A stretch of 64,000 nucleotides of DNA from Paenibacillus sp. MSJ-34 (GCF_018918005.1 NZ_JAHLPR010000028.1:26095-90094), one strand, 5' to 3'. Positions 48,021 to 57,424 are shown, counted from the stretch's first letter. Notes: generated by a model from the sequence alone, not told the origin. A program made the numbers and translations.

Positions 48021-49655
48021 TTATCGCCCACGGCCCACCACTCGCCGTTCGGGCGCTTCCGGTTCTTCGTCCGGAACGCTGTCCACGGCTTCATTCTCCC
48101 GCTTATCCATATTTAGCAGGGCATTCAGTTCCGCGAGTCGCGCCGATTTCGTTAGCAGCTCCTGTTCTTTCTCGAAAGGAGCTTCGACTTGTTCCTTCGC
48201 TGTTTCCATCTGCTGGAGCAGCGTGGAGAGTTGCTGGCGGCTATGTTCCAGTTTGGCTGGCAAATCCGCCAACATATTGTTCAACCGGGTGATGTTGCCG
48301 CCTGCATCCATCCCTAGCGAGACGGTATGGCCCAATGCGCCGCGCAGGGTCGCCTTGTATTCTTTATGGAAGCTGTCAAAGGATAACCATAGGGAAAAAC
48401 CGAGATAACTGCCCGCCTCCTGCGGCTCGGATGAAGTCATTCCCTTGCACGCCTCCAGCAAGGCCGCGCCTGCTGCCGCTCTCTCCGTGTAGGTAAAATC
48501 CTTAATGACCATACCTGGGAACTTGGATTCATCCGTTCCCTCCGGCATAGCCGATTTGGAACGCAGATATAGAGCGACATCCTGTTCATACCCGGCAATT
48601 CGATCTTCTGTAGATTTGACTTGTTGCGGCAATACTTTCAGCAACCGATCCTCCAATGCGTAGCGTTGGCTCAAGTGATTAGCCTTGAGCAGCTTAAGCT
48701 TGGAAACCTGGATATCCAGGTCCATCTTCTCTTTGATATACGGATTACCGGTTGCCAGCGCCTTGACTTCGGCATAAGAAAGGGCTGCTTCATCGATATC
48801 CTCGGCAGAACGTACCGGCGATTTACTGGTCATGATTTGCGAGATAAAGCGCTGTTTATTCTCCAGCGTCTGATACAAATAAGCGTCGAACGTGTTCTCC
48901 GTCACATACCGAAAAATGTGTACCTCGCTATTCTCATTGCCTTGCCGGATAATGCGTCCGCTTCGCTGCTCCAGGTCGCGCGGGCGCCAAGGGCAATCGA
49001 GATCATGAAGCGCAATCAGCTTCGTTTGCACATTGGTGCCCGCCCCCATTTTAAATGTCGATCCGAGCAGTATACGAATCTGGCCAGTCCGCACCTTGGC
49101 GAACAGTTCCTTTTTCTTCACCTCGGTGTTGGCATCGTGAATGTACGCAATCTCCTCGGTAGGCACCCCTTTCTCTGTCAGCTTGCGTCGCAGTTCGTCA
49201 TACACATTGAACGTTCCGTCTTGCTTTGGGATGGATAGATCGCAAAACACCAGTTGGGCTAGCCGCTTTTCCTCGTGTTCCTTCCATAGCCGAAACACAT
49301 TGTCCGCACAAACGCTCACTTTACTGCCTTCGTCATCGGGCAACATCGGATTGGCCAGCCGTTGATCCAGTGCCAGCTTACGCCCATCATTCGTAATCTT
49401 GAGCATATTGTCTTCGTGCGGCTCTACTTCCTTGGCTCGCACCCGCTCAGCACGGTGGGCGAGATCCGCGACCATTTCCCGCTGGAAGTCGCTTGGCGGC
49501 ACGGCAACATTGTGGAAATGGGATTTCGGTACGGGAAGCTGGAGCATGTCCGCCGTCTGGATGTCAGCCACTTCCTTGAACATATTCATCAGTTCCGGCA
49601 AATTGTAAAAACGGGCAAACCGGGTTTTCGCTCGATAGCCCGTTCCTTCCGGTGC
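48021..49655 (-). pseudogene. 3-prime part of the interrupted ICE helicase/methylase gene
   Basis: Reading leftwards from 49655: APEG, then TGYRAKTRFARFYNLPELMN, and on through the C-terminal helicase domain. Visible are VSVCADNVFRLWKEHEEKRL, LVFCDLSIPKQ, ILLGSTFKMGAGTNVQTKLI and the motif VI segment LEQRSGRIIRQGNENSEV. The tail is coiled coil. It is the missing end of the gene at 57,935-63,583; frame and sequence join perfectly if the 8,279-bp insert is removed. TTG 49601 could serve as an internal start but has no clear ribosome site. Confidence 0.88.
49645..49655. repeat. Left attachment repeat of the nested element
   Basis: CCTTCCGGTGC, identical to 57924-57934. On the coding strand of the helicase it reads GCACCGGAAGG, encoding A-P-E-G. 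The flank to the left is helicase sequence; the flank to the right (AGTTTGTCAAGGAGG) is element DNA. Confidence 0.85.
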
Positions 49656-49725
49656 AGTTTGTCAAGGAGGTTTTTACTGATCGCATTTGTATAAAGCCCT
49701 TCATTGTGACTAGGCAAGGCCAATC

Positions 49726-51054
49726 TTAAGCCATCGAAAATTTCCCAACTGTTTGTTTCAATTGGGCCGCCATTTCAGCCAAAGATTCGGCTGATGTTAA
49801 AATCCTGTCCATTTCTTTTAATTGTTCTTTAGTAGATATTGCCGCATGATTCGCCTTATCGGAGGTGCCTGTTGCAATTCCGGATAGTTCAGTAACGCTG
49901 GCGCTTACTTCCTCGGAACTTGCCGCCATTTGTTCGGCAGTTGCGGCAACTTCCTCAATATGTACAGAAACATTTTTGACGGCATCCAGTATCTTTTCAA
50001 AGGCTTCCCCTGAATAAATCGCAATTTCAATTCCCTTTTGGACTTCTTGTACTCCCTTTTTCATGGATTGTACCGCGTCGGTAGAAACTCGATCCACTTG
50101 ACCAATGATCTCGCTGATTTGGGCTGCGGAATTTTCCGTTTGACTCGCCAATTTCTTAACTTCATTCGCGACAACAGCAAAACCTTTGCCGTCTTCCCCC
50201 GCTCTGGCTGCTTCAATCGAGGCGTTCAAGGCCAATAAACTGGTTTGAGAAGCAATTTCGCTAATCATCTTGGTGATACCTGTTATTTTCTCTGACAACT
50301 CGCTCATTTTATAAATAATGGAGGCGGAATCGTTGACGGATTGACTGATGTCCTGCATTTGATCTTTCACCCGATTGATCGCTTCGTTACCTTTTTCTGC
50401 TTCGGAAAGTGTCGTTAAGGACAACTCTGATACGAAAGAAGAGGTTTCAGCGATTTTCTGCACGCCAGCAGCCATTTCTTCTAATGCCCTGCTGCTTTCT
50501 TGAGAAACGGCGACCTGTGTTTCCGCTCCTTTAGCCATGCCGTTTACATTTTCGACGATGGGGTCAAATGACTGCACGACCGACTTGGAAACATGGGATA
50601 ATTGATCGGAGGCTTGTGCGACAAAATCCGAAGCATGATTCATATCGACAATGAGATTTCGTAGGTTTTCAATCATTTGATTAAAAGAACTGGAGAGCTG
50701 TCCGAGTTCATCTTTGGATCGATAGGAAACTTGCACCTTTAGATTCCCTTTAGAAACTTCTTGGGTAGCTGTCAACACCGTCTTTAGGGGTTTAATAATA
50801 AAAAATTGGACAAATAGCAGTATGATACACGTCGTCACGATGAGATTCATGGAGGCCGTCAAATATATCCCAATATTCCCGGTCAAAACCCGATTGGCAA
50901 TGGTATTCAAATAGGCCGATATTGGAGAAGAAACAAGGATGCTCAGAATGATAATAGCCGCAATCTTTAGCCGTAGACCAATCGTTACTTTCGCAATATT
51001 AACCACCTTTGCAAGACTTTCAATGGACTGCGAGACTTTGTTTTCTTTTATCAT
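49726..51054 (-). CDS. Methyl-accepting chemotaxis-type protein carried by the nested element
   Basis: 442 residues. Two N-terminal hydrophobic helices (about 27-50 and 60-88) are separated by only about 15 residues, so there is no periplasmic-type ligand domain. A HAMP domain follows (about 88-140, IIKPLKTVLTATQEVSKGNL), then a long methyl-accepting coiled coil with the conserved hairpin tip EIASQTSLLALNASIEAARA near 275. It could signal to host CheA/CheW or sense membrane state. It sits at the left end of the element as likely cargo. Chemoreceptors are an unusual passenger for such small elements. Confidence 0.9.
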   Translation of the reverse strand: MIKENKVSQSIESLAKVVNIAKVTIGLRLKIAAIIILSILVSSPISAYLNTIANRVLTGNIGIYLTASMNLIVTTCIILLFVQFFIIKPLKTVLTATQEVSKGNLKVQVSYRSKDELGQLSSSFNQMIENLRNLIVDMNHASDFVAQASDQLSHVSKSVVQSFDPIVENVNGMAKGAETQVAVSQESSRALEEMAAGVQKIAETSSFVSELSLTTLSEAEKGNEAINRVKDQMQDISQSVNDSASIIYKMSELSEKITGITKMISEIASQTSLLALNASIEAARAGEDGKGFAVVANEVKKLASQTENSAAQISEIIGQVDRVSTDAVQSMKKGVQEVQKGIEIAIYSGEAFEKILDAVKNVSVHIEEVAATAEQMAASSEEVSASVTELSGIATGTSDKANHAAISTKEQLKEMDRILTSAESLAEMAAQLKQTVGKFSMA

Positions 51055-51474
51055 GGTTGGGATTCCTCCTACTAAAATGGTAGATCAGTGATTACACTAA
51101 ACATCTGTTTTTTACACATTTATTATACCAGCTATTAGCAATTAAGTCGCATATTGCTCACGATCAAAAATAGTCTTTTACAATCGTCACAATGCTGAAG
51201 GGCCTCCCGTACCATGATTCCTAACCAGTAACAGAGCTGGATATCATCAAAATTTATTTTTTCAATTATTTTAGGCTATAATCACGTTACGCTTATCAAA
51301 TTGGACGTTTTTTTTTATCATGCTGTCTATTGAATTGGCCCGGAGCCACCTGGGGGATATTCAGATATTTCGTGCCACTAAATTTTTTCTTTCCTGCCGT
51401 CAACCGAATATAAAATATACTCAAACGATCTTTCATATTGTCATCTAATGCCTTTATTACCGGCCGAGAAAAAA

Positions 51475-52335
51475 TCAGCGCGCATCGTGGCGGCTTCGTT
51501 CCCGCTTTTTCCGCCATTCTTCCAATAATTTCAGTATGGTCTTTTCCATCTGCTGTGCCGTGTAGCCCTTTGGAAAGAAGTCCTTGATGCTTTCCTTTTT
51601 CAACTTGATTTGCTCTTTCTGATTGGCTTTTTCCTCCGTCATGATATCGAAAATAACGTTCATATCGAGTAGGCCATCAGTACTTAGTTTTTTCATCCGC
51701 TGTGCCTGCGAAAGTGACGGTGTGCGGTCTTCACTTTCCATCGTTTCAAGCAAGTCTGTCTGTTCTTGCTCGGTTAAGTAAGACAATTCGACGGCAGGGC
51801 TAAAAGCTATTTTTCCATTGTCCACCATATCGAGAATGGGCGGTATCAACTTGGTCAGCCGAACAAAGCGCTGTACTTGCGTTGCACTTGTCCCAACATC
51901 ATGAGCCACACATTCGCGCGACTTGTGTCCGATTCGGTCAGAAGTTGCAGATTCGACTAAATCATTACGTTGTCTCTGCGCTTTGATGGCTTCCAGTTTC
52001 ATTTTGTAGGCAAAGGCTTTTTCGGACGGCAACACATGCTCACGATGGAGGTTACTGTCCACCAAGGCAATAATGGCGGCGTATCGGTCCATTTCACGAA
52101 CAAAGGCAGGAACTATATCAATCCCCGCCTTTTCACAGGCTGCCTTCCGGCGATGACCTGATATAATTTCATAGCCCCCCTCGGTTCTTTGGCGTACTAC
52201 CAGCGGCGAAATAACTCCGTACATCTTTATACTTTCGGACAAGGCTTGCAGTTCCTCATTGTCCGCCACTTTATAGGGATTTTCGTGAAAAGAATACAAC
52301 TGGTCTATGGGAATTGCTGTAACGTTTTCTTTCAT
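51475..52335 (-). CDS. ParB/RepB/Spo0J-like protein (no ParA partner)
   Basis: 286 residues from ATG 52335 (GAAGGAG upstream). N-terminal ParB domain: IPIDQLYSFHENPYKVADNE, VISPLVVRQR, YEIISGHRRKAACEKAGI. Then the helix-turn-helix region (SRECVAHDVGTSATQVQRFV). No parA lies nearby. In Tn4451/Tn1549-like elements such solitary ParB proteins are frequent and may act as regulators or stabilisers. An oriT-like block lies about 50-120 bases upstream. Confidence 0.88.
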   Translation of the reverse strand: MKENVTAIPIDQLYSFHENPYKVADNEELQALSESIKMYGVISPLVVRQRTEGGYEIISGHRRKAACEKAGIDIVPAFVREMDRYAAIIALVDSNLHREHVLPSEKAFAYKMKLEAIKAQRQRNDLVESATSDRIGHKSRECVAHDVGTSATQVQRFVRLTKLIPPILDMVDNGKIAFSPAVELSYLTEQEQTDLLETMESEDRTPSLSQAQRMKKLSTDGLLDMNVIFDIMTEEKANQKEQIKLKKESIKDFFPKGYTAQQMEKTILKLLEEWRKKRERSRHDAR

Positions 52336-52382
52336 CCGTTCCACTCCTTCTTCTTCGGCGAGTTCTTGAGTTCTACCTTGAG

Positions 52383-52460
52383 ACCACTGTCTTGTGTTGT
52401 AGCAAGCACTGAATTTGGATATCCAAATTCGCTTGTTAGGGGCAGCGCCCCTAATACCCC
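52383..52460 (-). other. oriT-like block, copy 2 (nested element)
   Basis: Inverted relative to copy 1. On the minus strand it runs from TTAGGGGC through TAACAAGCGAATTTGGATAT, CCAAATTCAGTGCTTGCTAC and AACACAAGACAGTGGTCTC, matching copy 1 (45,635-45,712) at nearly every position across some 75 bases. The palindrome GAATTTGGATATCCAAATTC is at 52411-52430. It lies in the noncoding leader of the parB-like gene. Confidence 0.65.
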
Positions 52461-52895
52461 TCCGTTTTCCCGCCGGCATTTGGTCCCGTTAGCTGAACGT
52501 GGTTCATGATGAACGGTACCTGATTCGAACAGAAACCGCTTCTTCCCGTCAATAACGAGCAGGGGGGGCTCTAAATAAAAAGCGCCAAAACGTGTCGACT
52601 TGCCGTTCCAGCGCCAGTATCGCCTCAAAAGAAAAAAGACCGCCACTTATGGCAGTCCTTCACGATATGATTCCATCGGTTTCCTATTTTGTTTGCGTAT
52701 TACCGAGTAACTGCACCGCCAGTATAAAACCGCATTGCAGTCCAATTTCCATATACACATCTTCGCAGGTGCCCGCATAGTTATAAACCTTTTTGGTTAC
52801 TTCCTCGTGTTCATCCATATTGGGGAACTTTTGCTCTATAAGCTCCATGGCAGAATTATGCACTTCGTCAATCCGTTCCTTGTGGCTCTTCGGAT

Positions 52896-54282
52896 AGTTA
52901 TAGTCCATAGTAGTGGTGTAAAATTGCTCCGGGCTTCTTGACAAGGGAAGCCACGGTATGATTTCTACTAAAGTGACGCAACTCTACTTTAGAAGGAGGA
53001 TCAAACCGTGGCTTCTATAGATAGAATGTCACTTTTGGAGCTTTTACGCAAGTCTGGTTCTGATGGTGATGTAGACTTTCTCAAAGAAGCCTTGAATGTG
53101 CTTGTTCATTCCTTGATGGAGGCGGAAGTAGCGGCCCAGATCGGTGCCGAGCGTTATGAACGAAACACGGAAAGAAGCAACCAGCGCAACGGTTACCGGC
53201 AACGGGAATGGCATACACGGGTCGGAACACTCGATCTGAATATTCCGAAGCTTCGCAAAGGCAGCTACTTCCCTTCCCTGCTTGAACCCCGGAAGCGTGC
53301 GGAAAAGGCATTGCTTTCCGTTGTGCAGGAGGCGTACATACACGGCGTCAGTACACGAAAAGTAGATGAACTCGTTGAATCCCTAGGCATGAAAGGCATT
53401 AGCAAAAGCGAAGTCTCCCGGATCTGCAAAGAGCTGGATGATGTCGTAATGGCCTTTAAGGAGCGCCCGCTCGAAGGGCAATTCCCTTATGTCTGGTTGG
53501 ATGCCACGTTCCCCAAAGTACGTGAGGGCGGCCGGGTACGCAGCATGGCGCTTATCGTGGCCATCGGTATCCGGGAGACCGGTGACCGGGAAGTTCTCGG
53601 TTTTGATCTTGGCATGAGCGAGGACGGCTCATTTTGGCTTGAGTTTCTACGGAAACTGGTCGCTCGGGGACTTCGAGGTGTGCAATTAGCGATTAGTGAT
53701 GCTCATGAAGGGTTGCGCAGAGCGATTGGGCAGGTTCTGGTGGGCGCCACTTGGCAGCGTTGCCGTGTTCACTTCATGCGCAATGTCCTGAGCCAGGTAC
53801 CGAAGTCGTCGCAATCGATGGTATCGTCGATCATCCGGACGATTTTTGCGCAACCGAGCCAAGAGGCGGCTGTATTGCAACTCCGACAAGTCGCCCAGCA
53901 ACTTCGTGGTAAGTTCCCGAAAGCCATGGATATTCTTGAGCAGGCAGAAAGTGACGTACTGGCCTACATGGCCTTTCCCAGAGAGCATTGGCGGCAGATT
54001 CATTCCACCAACCCACTGGAGCGCTTGAATCGGGAAATCCGCCGACGTTCTGATGTGGTAGGGATATTCCCGAATCGGGAATCCGCTATCCGATTGATCG
54101 GTGCCATCTTGATCGAACAGCAAGATGAATGGACCGTCGCACGCCGTTATTTTAGTCTTGAATCCATGGCCAAAATCGTCAACGGGGAGCAACTTCCTCT
54201 TGCATCCACCACACTCTTGCAGAAGTAAATATCTGGGTCACGCGGTAGAAATCGATTTTACACCACTTGACGGGACACTACC
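52896..54282 (+). mobile_element. IS256-family insertion sequence, apparently intact
   Basis: 1,387 bp flanked by the 8-bp direct repeat CTTCGGAT (52888-52895 and 54283-54290). The ends are imperfect inverted repeats sharing GTCC-N5-AGTGGTGTAAAAT, a pattern typical of IS256 ends. It contains one full-length transposase. The clear target duplication and intact gene imply recent insertion. Confidence 0.88.
53008..54228 (+). CDS. IS256-family transposase
   Basis: 406 residues from GTG 53008 with AGAAGGAGG upstream. The mutator-type domain is complete: N-terminal LMEAEVAAQIGAERYERNTE; catalytic Asp in VWLDATFPKV (near 167); Asp in LAISDAHEGL; the C/H signature WQRCRVHFMRN; and catalytic Glu in NPLERLNREIRRR near 340. 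No frameshift or stop seen, so it is probably active. Confidence 0.95.
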   Translation: MASIDRMSLLELLRKSGSDGDVDFLKEALNVLVHSLMEAEVAAQIGAERYERNTERSNQRNGYRQREWHTRVGTLDLNIPKLRKGSYFPSLLEPRKRAEKALLSVVQEAYIHGVSTRKVDELVESLGMKGISKSEVSRICKELDDVVMAFKERPLEGQFPYVWLDATFPKVREGGRVRSMALIVAIGIRETGDREVLGFDLGMSEDGSFWLEFLRKLVARGLRGVQLAISDAHEGLRRAIGQVLVGATWQRCRVHFMRNVLSQVPKSSQSMVSSIIRTIFAQPSQEAAVLQLRQVAQQLRGKFPKAMDILEQAESDVLAYMAFPREHWRQIHSTNPLERLNREIRRRSDVVGIFPNRESAIRLIGAILIEQQDEWTVARRYFSLESMAKIVNGEQLPLASTTLLQK

Positions 54283-54494
54283 CTTCGGATTGATGTCGGT
54301 GCCTGCCGCGCCACGTAGCAAATATTCACGAATACACTGAATGTGGGCCCTCTCAAGGATTTCTGACATATGGTTCATTTCTATCATCACCTCCTGTTGA
54401 TTCGTATAGCAATGAAATCAATCACATTGTAATCCCATGACACTTTACAGACAAAGCTACCATGCTCCGCCACCGCTGCGGCAGTGTGAAATTG

Positions 54495-54590
54495 GGGGAT
54501 TGGGGGTGCAGCCCTCAACAAGCAAATTTGGGAGACCAGATTCAGTGCTTGCTGCAACGCGAGACAACCATCTCGCGTTGCGAACATCAA
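54495..54590 (+). other. oriT-like block, copy 3 (diverged)
   Basis: Same orientation as copy 1. Reads CAACAAGCAAATTTGG, GAGACCAGATTCAGTGCTTG, then CTGCAACGCGAGACAACCAT and CTCGCGTTGC. It keeps the layout of copies 1 and 2 (ACAAGC, AATTTGG/CCA-ATTC arms, AGTGCTTGCT, CAAC, GAGAC dyad) with scattered changes that mostly preserve pairing. It lies upstream of the split DUF6809-like gene. Confidence 0.55.
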
Positions 54591-54702
54591 TCTGAAGCGT
54601 GATTATCTTTCAGAAATGCGCTTTTCGAAAATATTGTTGTTGAAATAAAAATCTATCAATTGGATCGTCTATTAATGCCATTTTAGAATGTAAAGTAACA
54701 CA

Positions 54703-54737
54703 AAAAGCTAGGAATATATCTCCCAGCTTTTTGTCCG
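54703..54737. terminator. Hairpin with flanking A/T tracts
   Basis: ACAAAAAGCT (about 54700) pairs with AGCTTTTTGT (about 54727-54736) around a short AT-rich loop. It may terminate transcription leftwards from the small membrane protein gene and in the other direction as well. Confidence 0.5.
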
Positions 54738-54797
54738 CGAAAATATGCCGCACCTTTTACGAGGAAAGGTATTGGACGATAACTGTTTTGACGACCT

Positions 54798-54962
54798 TTA
54801 ATGAAAATATGTTTTGGTGTCGGGAGCGCTTTCCCGGCATTTTTTTAATTCCCGTCGATATTTTGCTTCAAGTATAAAACAGATAACCCATGACAAAATA
54901 CCCGCTATTAAGTAAATCACTCTCGCCCATGTAGGCATTTCTAGCCACGTGAAATAAAACAT
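54798..54962 (-). CDS. 54-residue single-pass membrane protein
   Basis: ATG 54962 follows GGGGTG by five bases; stop TAA 54798-54800. Sequence begins MFYFTWLEMPTWARV, then one hydrophobic helix (IYLIAGILSWVICFIL) and a basic tail (EAKYRRELKKCRE). It is divergent from the Xre gene at 55083, with a 120-bp gap holding two CGCATAAA repeats. The arrangement suggests a regulator-controlled small membrane protein, but the function is unknown. Confidence 0.55.
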   Translation of the reverse strand: MFYFTWLEMPTWARVIYLIAGILSWVICFILEAKYRRELKKCRESAPDTKTYFH

Positions 54963-55025
54963 TCCATCACCCCAGTAGTTCCATTTTCCTACAAATATAC
55001 CATAGAACCAAAATTATACGAATAT

Positions 55026-55058
55026 CGCATAAATGTCAATATACCAAAACCGCATAAA
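55026..55058. promoter_or_regulatory. Direct repeats CGCATAAA upstream of the Xre gene
   Basis: CGCATAAA at 55026-55033 and 55051-55058, starts 25 bases apart, in the gap between the divergent small membrane protein and Xre genes. They are candidate operator half-sites for the Xre protein. Confidence 0.4.
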
Positions 55059-55082
55059 GTAGTATTGGTTTGGGTGATAGAC

Positions 55083-55313
55083 ATGTACAGAAAGGTAAGG
55101 GATTTACGAGAAGATAAAGACATTACACAACAACAAATGGCGGAACACTTAAATATTACTCAAGCCACATATTCCCACTACGAAAGCGGTGATTTGGATA
55201 TTCCAACATCTGTTTTAATAAAACTTTCAAAGTTCCATAAAGTAAGTGTCGATTATTTATTAGGGCTGACCGATAACCCCAAACCTTACGGGCGTATTCG
55301 AGAACAGGATTAA
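55083..55313 (+). CDS. Xre-family helix-turn-helix regulator
   Basis: 76 residues from ATG 55083 (GGGTGAT upstream). Nearly the whole protein is an HTH_3 domain: VRDLREDKDITQQQMAEHLN, then ITQATYSHYESGDLDIPTSV and VSVDYLLGLTD. Such small regulators often control excision genes in mobile elements, and the recombinase gene lies next to it in convergent orientation. Confidence 0.9.
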   Translation: MYRKVRDLREDKDITQQQMAEHLNITQATYSHYESGDLDIPTSVLIKLSKFHKVSVDYLLGLTDNPKPYGRIREQD

Positions 55314-55396
55314 CTATGGCATTTAAAATTGTGTGAACGCTTCCCCAACGTTCCTTATCCCCCGCTAGGCGCGTCCCATCCGAAGTATCATCCTAA

Positions 55397-57343
55397 TCAG
55401 CTTATAAACTGCTTTACGTCAGTTTCTGCTCTTTTTAACAGAATAACCTGACGCACCAAATCCAGCTTTTCAACGTCGTAGCCGGCATTATAGATGATGT
55501 TGGCTAATGGACGATTCTTCCGCGGATACCAGTACGTCCTGTAATTGTACGCAGTCGCCGTCAGTCTTCTCCCAATGACCCTCTCAATTTCAGAAATGGT
55601 CAATTGAAGCGAGACGGCACTCTGCTGTTCCAAATACTGCTTAAGAGGCGCATAAGCTTTCATGGCCTTTTTTGAAACGTTTTTTTGCAGGGTACTGCTA
55701 ACAGGGAAGACGTTATTTTTTTCTCCCGGTAACTCCACTAGCCCCACAAAGTTAAAATAAATATCCACCTTTTGCGTGGTCGTGTAGCGGTTGCTTCTAG
55801 CCCTTTCGTGAACAACTACCTTTTCCACAAATTCATTCAGTATTGGCGTAGTAAGTTCCTCAAAATCGGTGTAACGATCAACCAAGTCGAGGAATCGATC
55901 TGCATTGACCGTCTGCTTCTCCATGTTGTCAATCTCGCTCTGTAAGCGCTCGATAGTCTGCTCTAGTTCTTCCTGCTCTCGTTCATAATCGCTGGATAGC
56001 TTCTCGAAACGCTTGTCCGATAGCTTTCCGCTCAAATTGTCTTCGTACAGCTTACGAATGATATTATCAAGCTCATTACTCCGCTTCCGGTAAGCGATCA
56101 GCTTCCTCCGTTGTTGCTTTGCCGTTTTATCCTGCCGCTCGGAGGTACTATCCGTAACCATACGAATAAATTCTTGCTTGTTTGTCCTTGCAAAAGAGCT
56201 AACCTCCCGAAGCGCATTTAGAATCAGCGTCTCGACAACTGGAACGCGGATATAATGCATCGAGCAACTACGGGTTTGGGAGCGGTAGCTGGAGCAATAG
56301 TATTCGTTCTTGGAGCTTCTACCCGGTCGCTTGTCATGGGAGCGGTCATGGGTCATTTTCGCGCCGCAATCGGCGCAATAAAGAAGCCCTGTCAGCCTGC
56401 TTGGCTTTCCTTTCTTATCAGGCTTACGCACCGTTCGACGCAGCCGCTGGGCATTGTGCCACGTTTCCGGGTCGATGATGGGTTCATGCGTATTTTCAAA
56501 GATTACCCGTTCTTCCGGCGCTGTCGCCTTGGATCGTTTGTCTTTGTAGGATACGGTATGAGTCTTGAAAGCTACGGTATGGCCCATGTATTCCATGCGT
56601 TCAAGGATTTTGGCCACCACGCCGCCGCGCCAACGGTACGGGTCTTGATAATGCTTGTGCCTTTGATTATCTGCCCCGATGCGTTCCCAATGAGCGGAAG
56701 GAATAAGCACCCTGTCAGCAGTCAATATATCAGAGATTTGGTAGACGCCATACCCTTCGATTACAAGTCGGAAAATGCGCTGCACAACCTCCGCAGCTTC
56801 CACGTCCACAATCCATTTTTGCTTGTCCTGCGGATCGCGCAGATAGCCATAAGGCGTTGATGGCGATATGCGCTTGCCCTCCATAGCCCTAGCCCGGAAA
56901 ACCGCCCGGATTTTACGGCTGGTGTCCCGCGCCGTCCATTCATTCATGATGTTGCGAAAGGGGGTAAAGTCGTTGTCCCCGTTGTCGCTGTCCACATTGT
57001 CATTGACTGCGATAAAGCGTATGCCGCTTTTGAAAAATTCCTCCGTGTACATGCCAACGCGCAAATAATCACGCCCGACTCGCGACATGTCCTTGACGAT
57101 GATTGCGCCGACTTTTCCCTGCTCAACTTCTGCCATGAGCTGTTTCCAGCCAGGTCTTTCAAAGTTCGTGCCTGAATAGCCGTCGTCTGTGAAGTGAACA
57201 AGTTTCTTGAAGCCGTTATTCCTTGCGTAATCCTCCAACATCTTCTTCTGATTGACTATGCTGTTGCTGTCTCCCTGTAATTCGTCATCTCTCGAAAGGC
57301 GTTCGTACAGGGCGGTGATTTTCTCATTTGACTGTCTAAGCAT
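55397..57343 (-). CDS. Large serine recombinase (TnpX/TndX-type)
   Basis: 648 residues. Resolvase catalytic domain 8-160 with nucleophile Ser17 in ALYERLSRDDE and FTDDGYSGTNFERPGW, IIVKDMSRVGRDYLRVG. Recombinase domain 165-300 (STPYGYLRDPQDK). Zinc ribbon CADCGAKM and CSSYRSQTRSCSMHYI (about 330-375). Coiled coil 400-490. DUF4368-like C-terminus. It should integrate and excise the nested element between the 11-bp repeats; the gene lies 0.58 kb from the right end, as usual. Downstream of tnpW in the same direction. Confidence 0.93.
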   Translation of the reverse strand: MLRQSNEKITALYERLSRDDELQGDSNSIVNQKKMLEDYARNNGFKKLVHFTDDGYSGTNFERPGWKQLMAEVEQGKVGAIIVKDMSRVGRDYLRVGMYTEEFFKSGIRFIAVNDNVDSDNGDNDFTPFRNIMNEWTARDTSRKIRAVFRARAMEGKRISPSTPYGYLRDPQDKQKWIVDVEAAEVVQRIFRLVIEGYGVYQISDILTADRVLIPSAHWERIGADNQRHKHYQDPYRWRGGVVAKILERMEYMGHTVAFKTHTVSYKDKRSKATAPEERVIFENTHEPIIDPETWHNAQRLRRTVRKPDKKGKPSRLTGLLYCADCGAKMTHDRSHDKRPGRSSKNEYYCSSYRSQTRSCSMHYIRVPVVETLILNALREVSSFARTNKQEFIRMVTDSTSERQDKTAKQQRRKLIAYRKRSNELDNIIRKLYEDNLSGKLSDKRFEKLSSDYEREQEELEQTIERLQSEIDNMEKQTVNADRFLDLVDRYTDFEELTTPILNEFVEKVVVHERARSNRYTTTQKVDIYFNFVGLVELPGEKNNVFPVSSTLQKNVSKKAMKAYAPLKQYLEQQSAVSLQLTISEIERVIGRRLTATAYNYRTYWYPRKNRPLANIIYNAGYDVEKLDLVRQVILLKRAETDVKQFIS

Positions 57344-57424
57344 AATAGCTCCTTTCAGACAGTCAACTCATTTGTGGCTGGTGTCATTTTATCATGCATT
57401 CAGTTGCCGCCTCCATTGTGCCGT

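Larger units (their letters stand above)
52684..54378 (-). pseudogene. DUF6809-like gene split by IS256-family insertion
   Basis: The 5-prime part starts at ATG 54378 (AGGAGGTG upstream) and encodes MNHMSEILERAHIQ through GTDINPK. The 3-prime part (52684-52895) continues SHKERIDEVHNSAMELIEQK to QLLGNTQTK. Removing the IS and one copy of the 8-bp duplication joins CCG-AAG to AGC in frame, giving a protein of about 100 residues. It resembles the small DUF6809 family found in Firmicute mobile elements (assignment from memory). Function unknown. Confidence 0.7.

Noticed and set aside
47696..48094. 132-codon leftward frame overlapping the helicase tail and the small hypothetical gene
   Set aside because: It starts inside the conserved helicase coding sequence and has no ribosome site; the 47,557-47,847 frame has a better start and more protein-like composition.
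51296..51517. 73-codon frame overlapping the end of the parB-like gene
   Set aside because: Starts inside parB without a ribosome site and shows no recognisable domain; probably chance.
52913..54266. Shorter IS256 boundaries at the 12-bp perfect repeats GTGGTGTAAAAT
   Set aside because: No target duplication flanks those points, whereas ends 15-17 bases further out have an exact 8-bp duplication and restore the interrupted gene.
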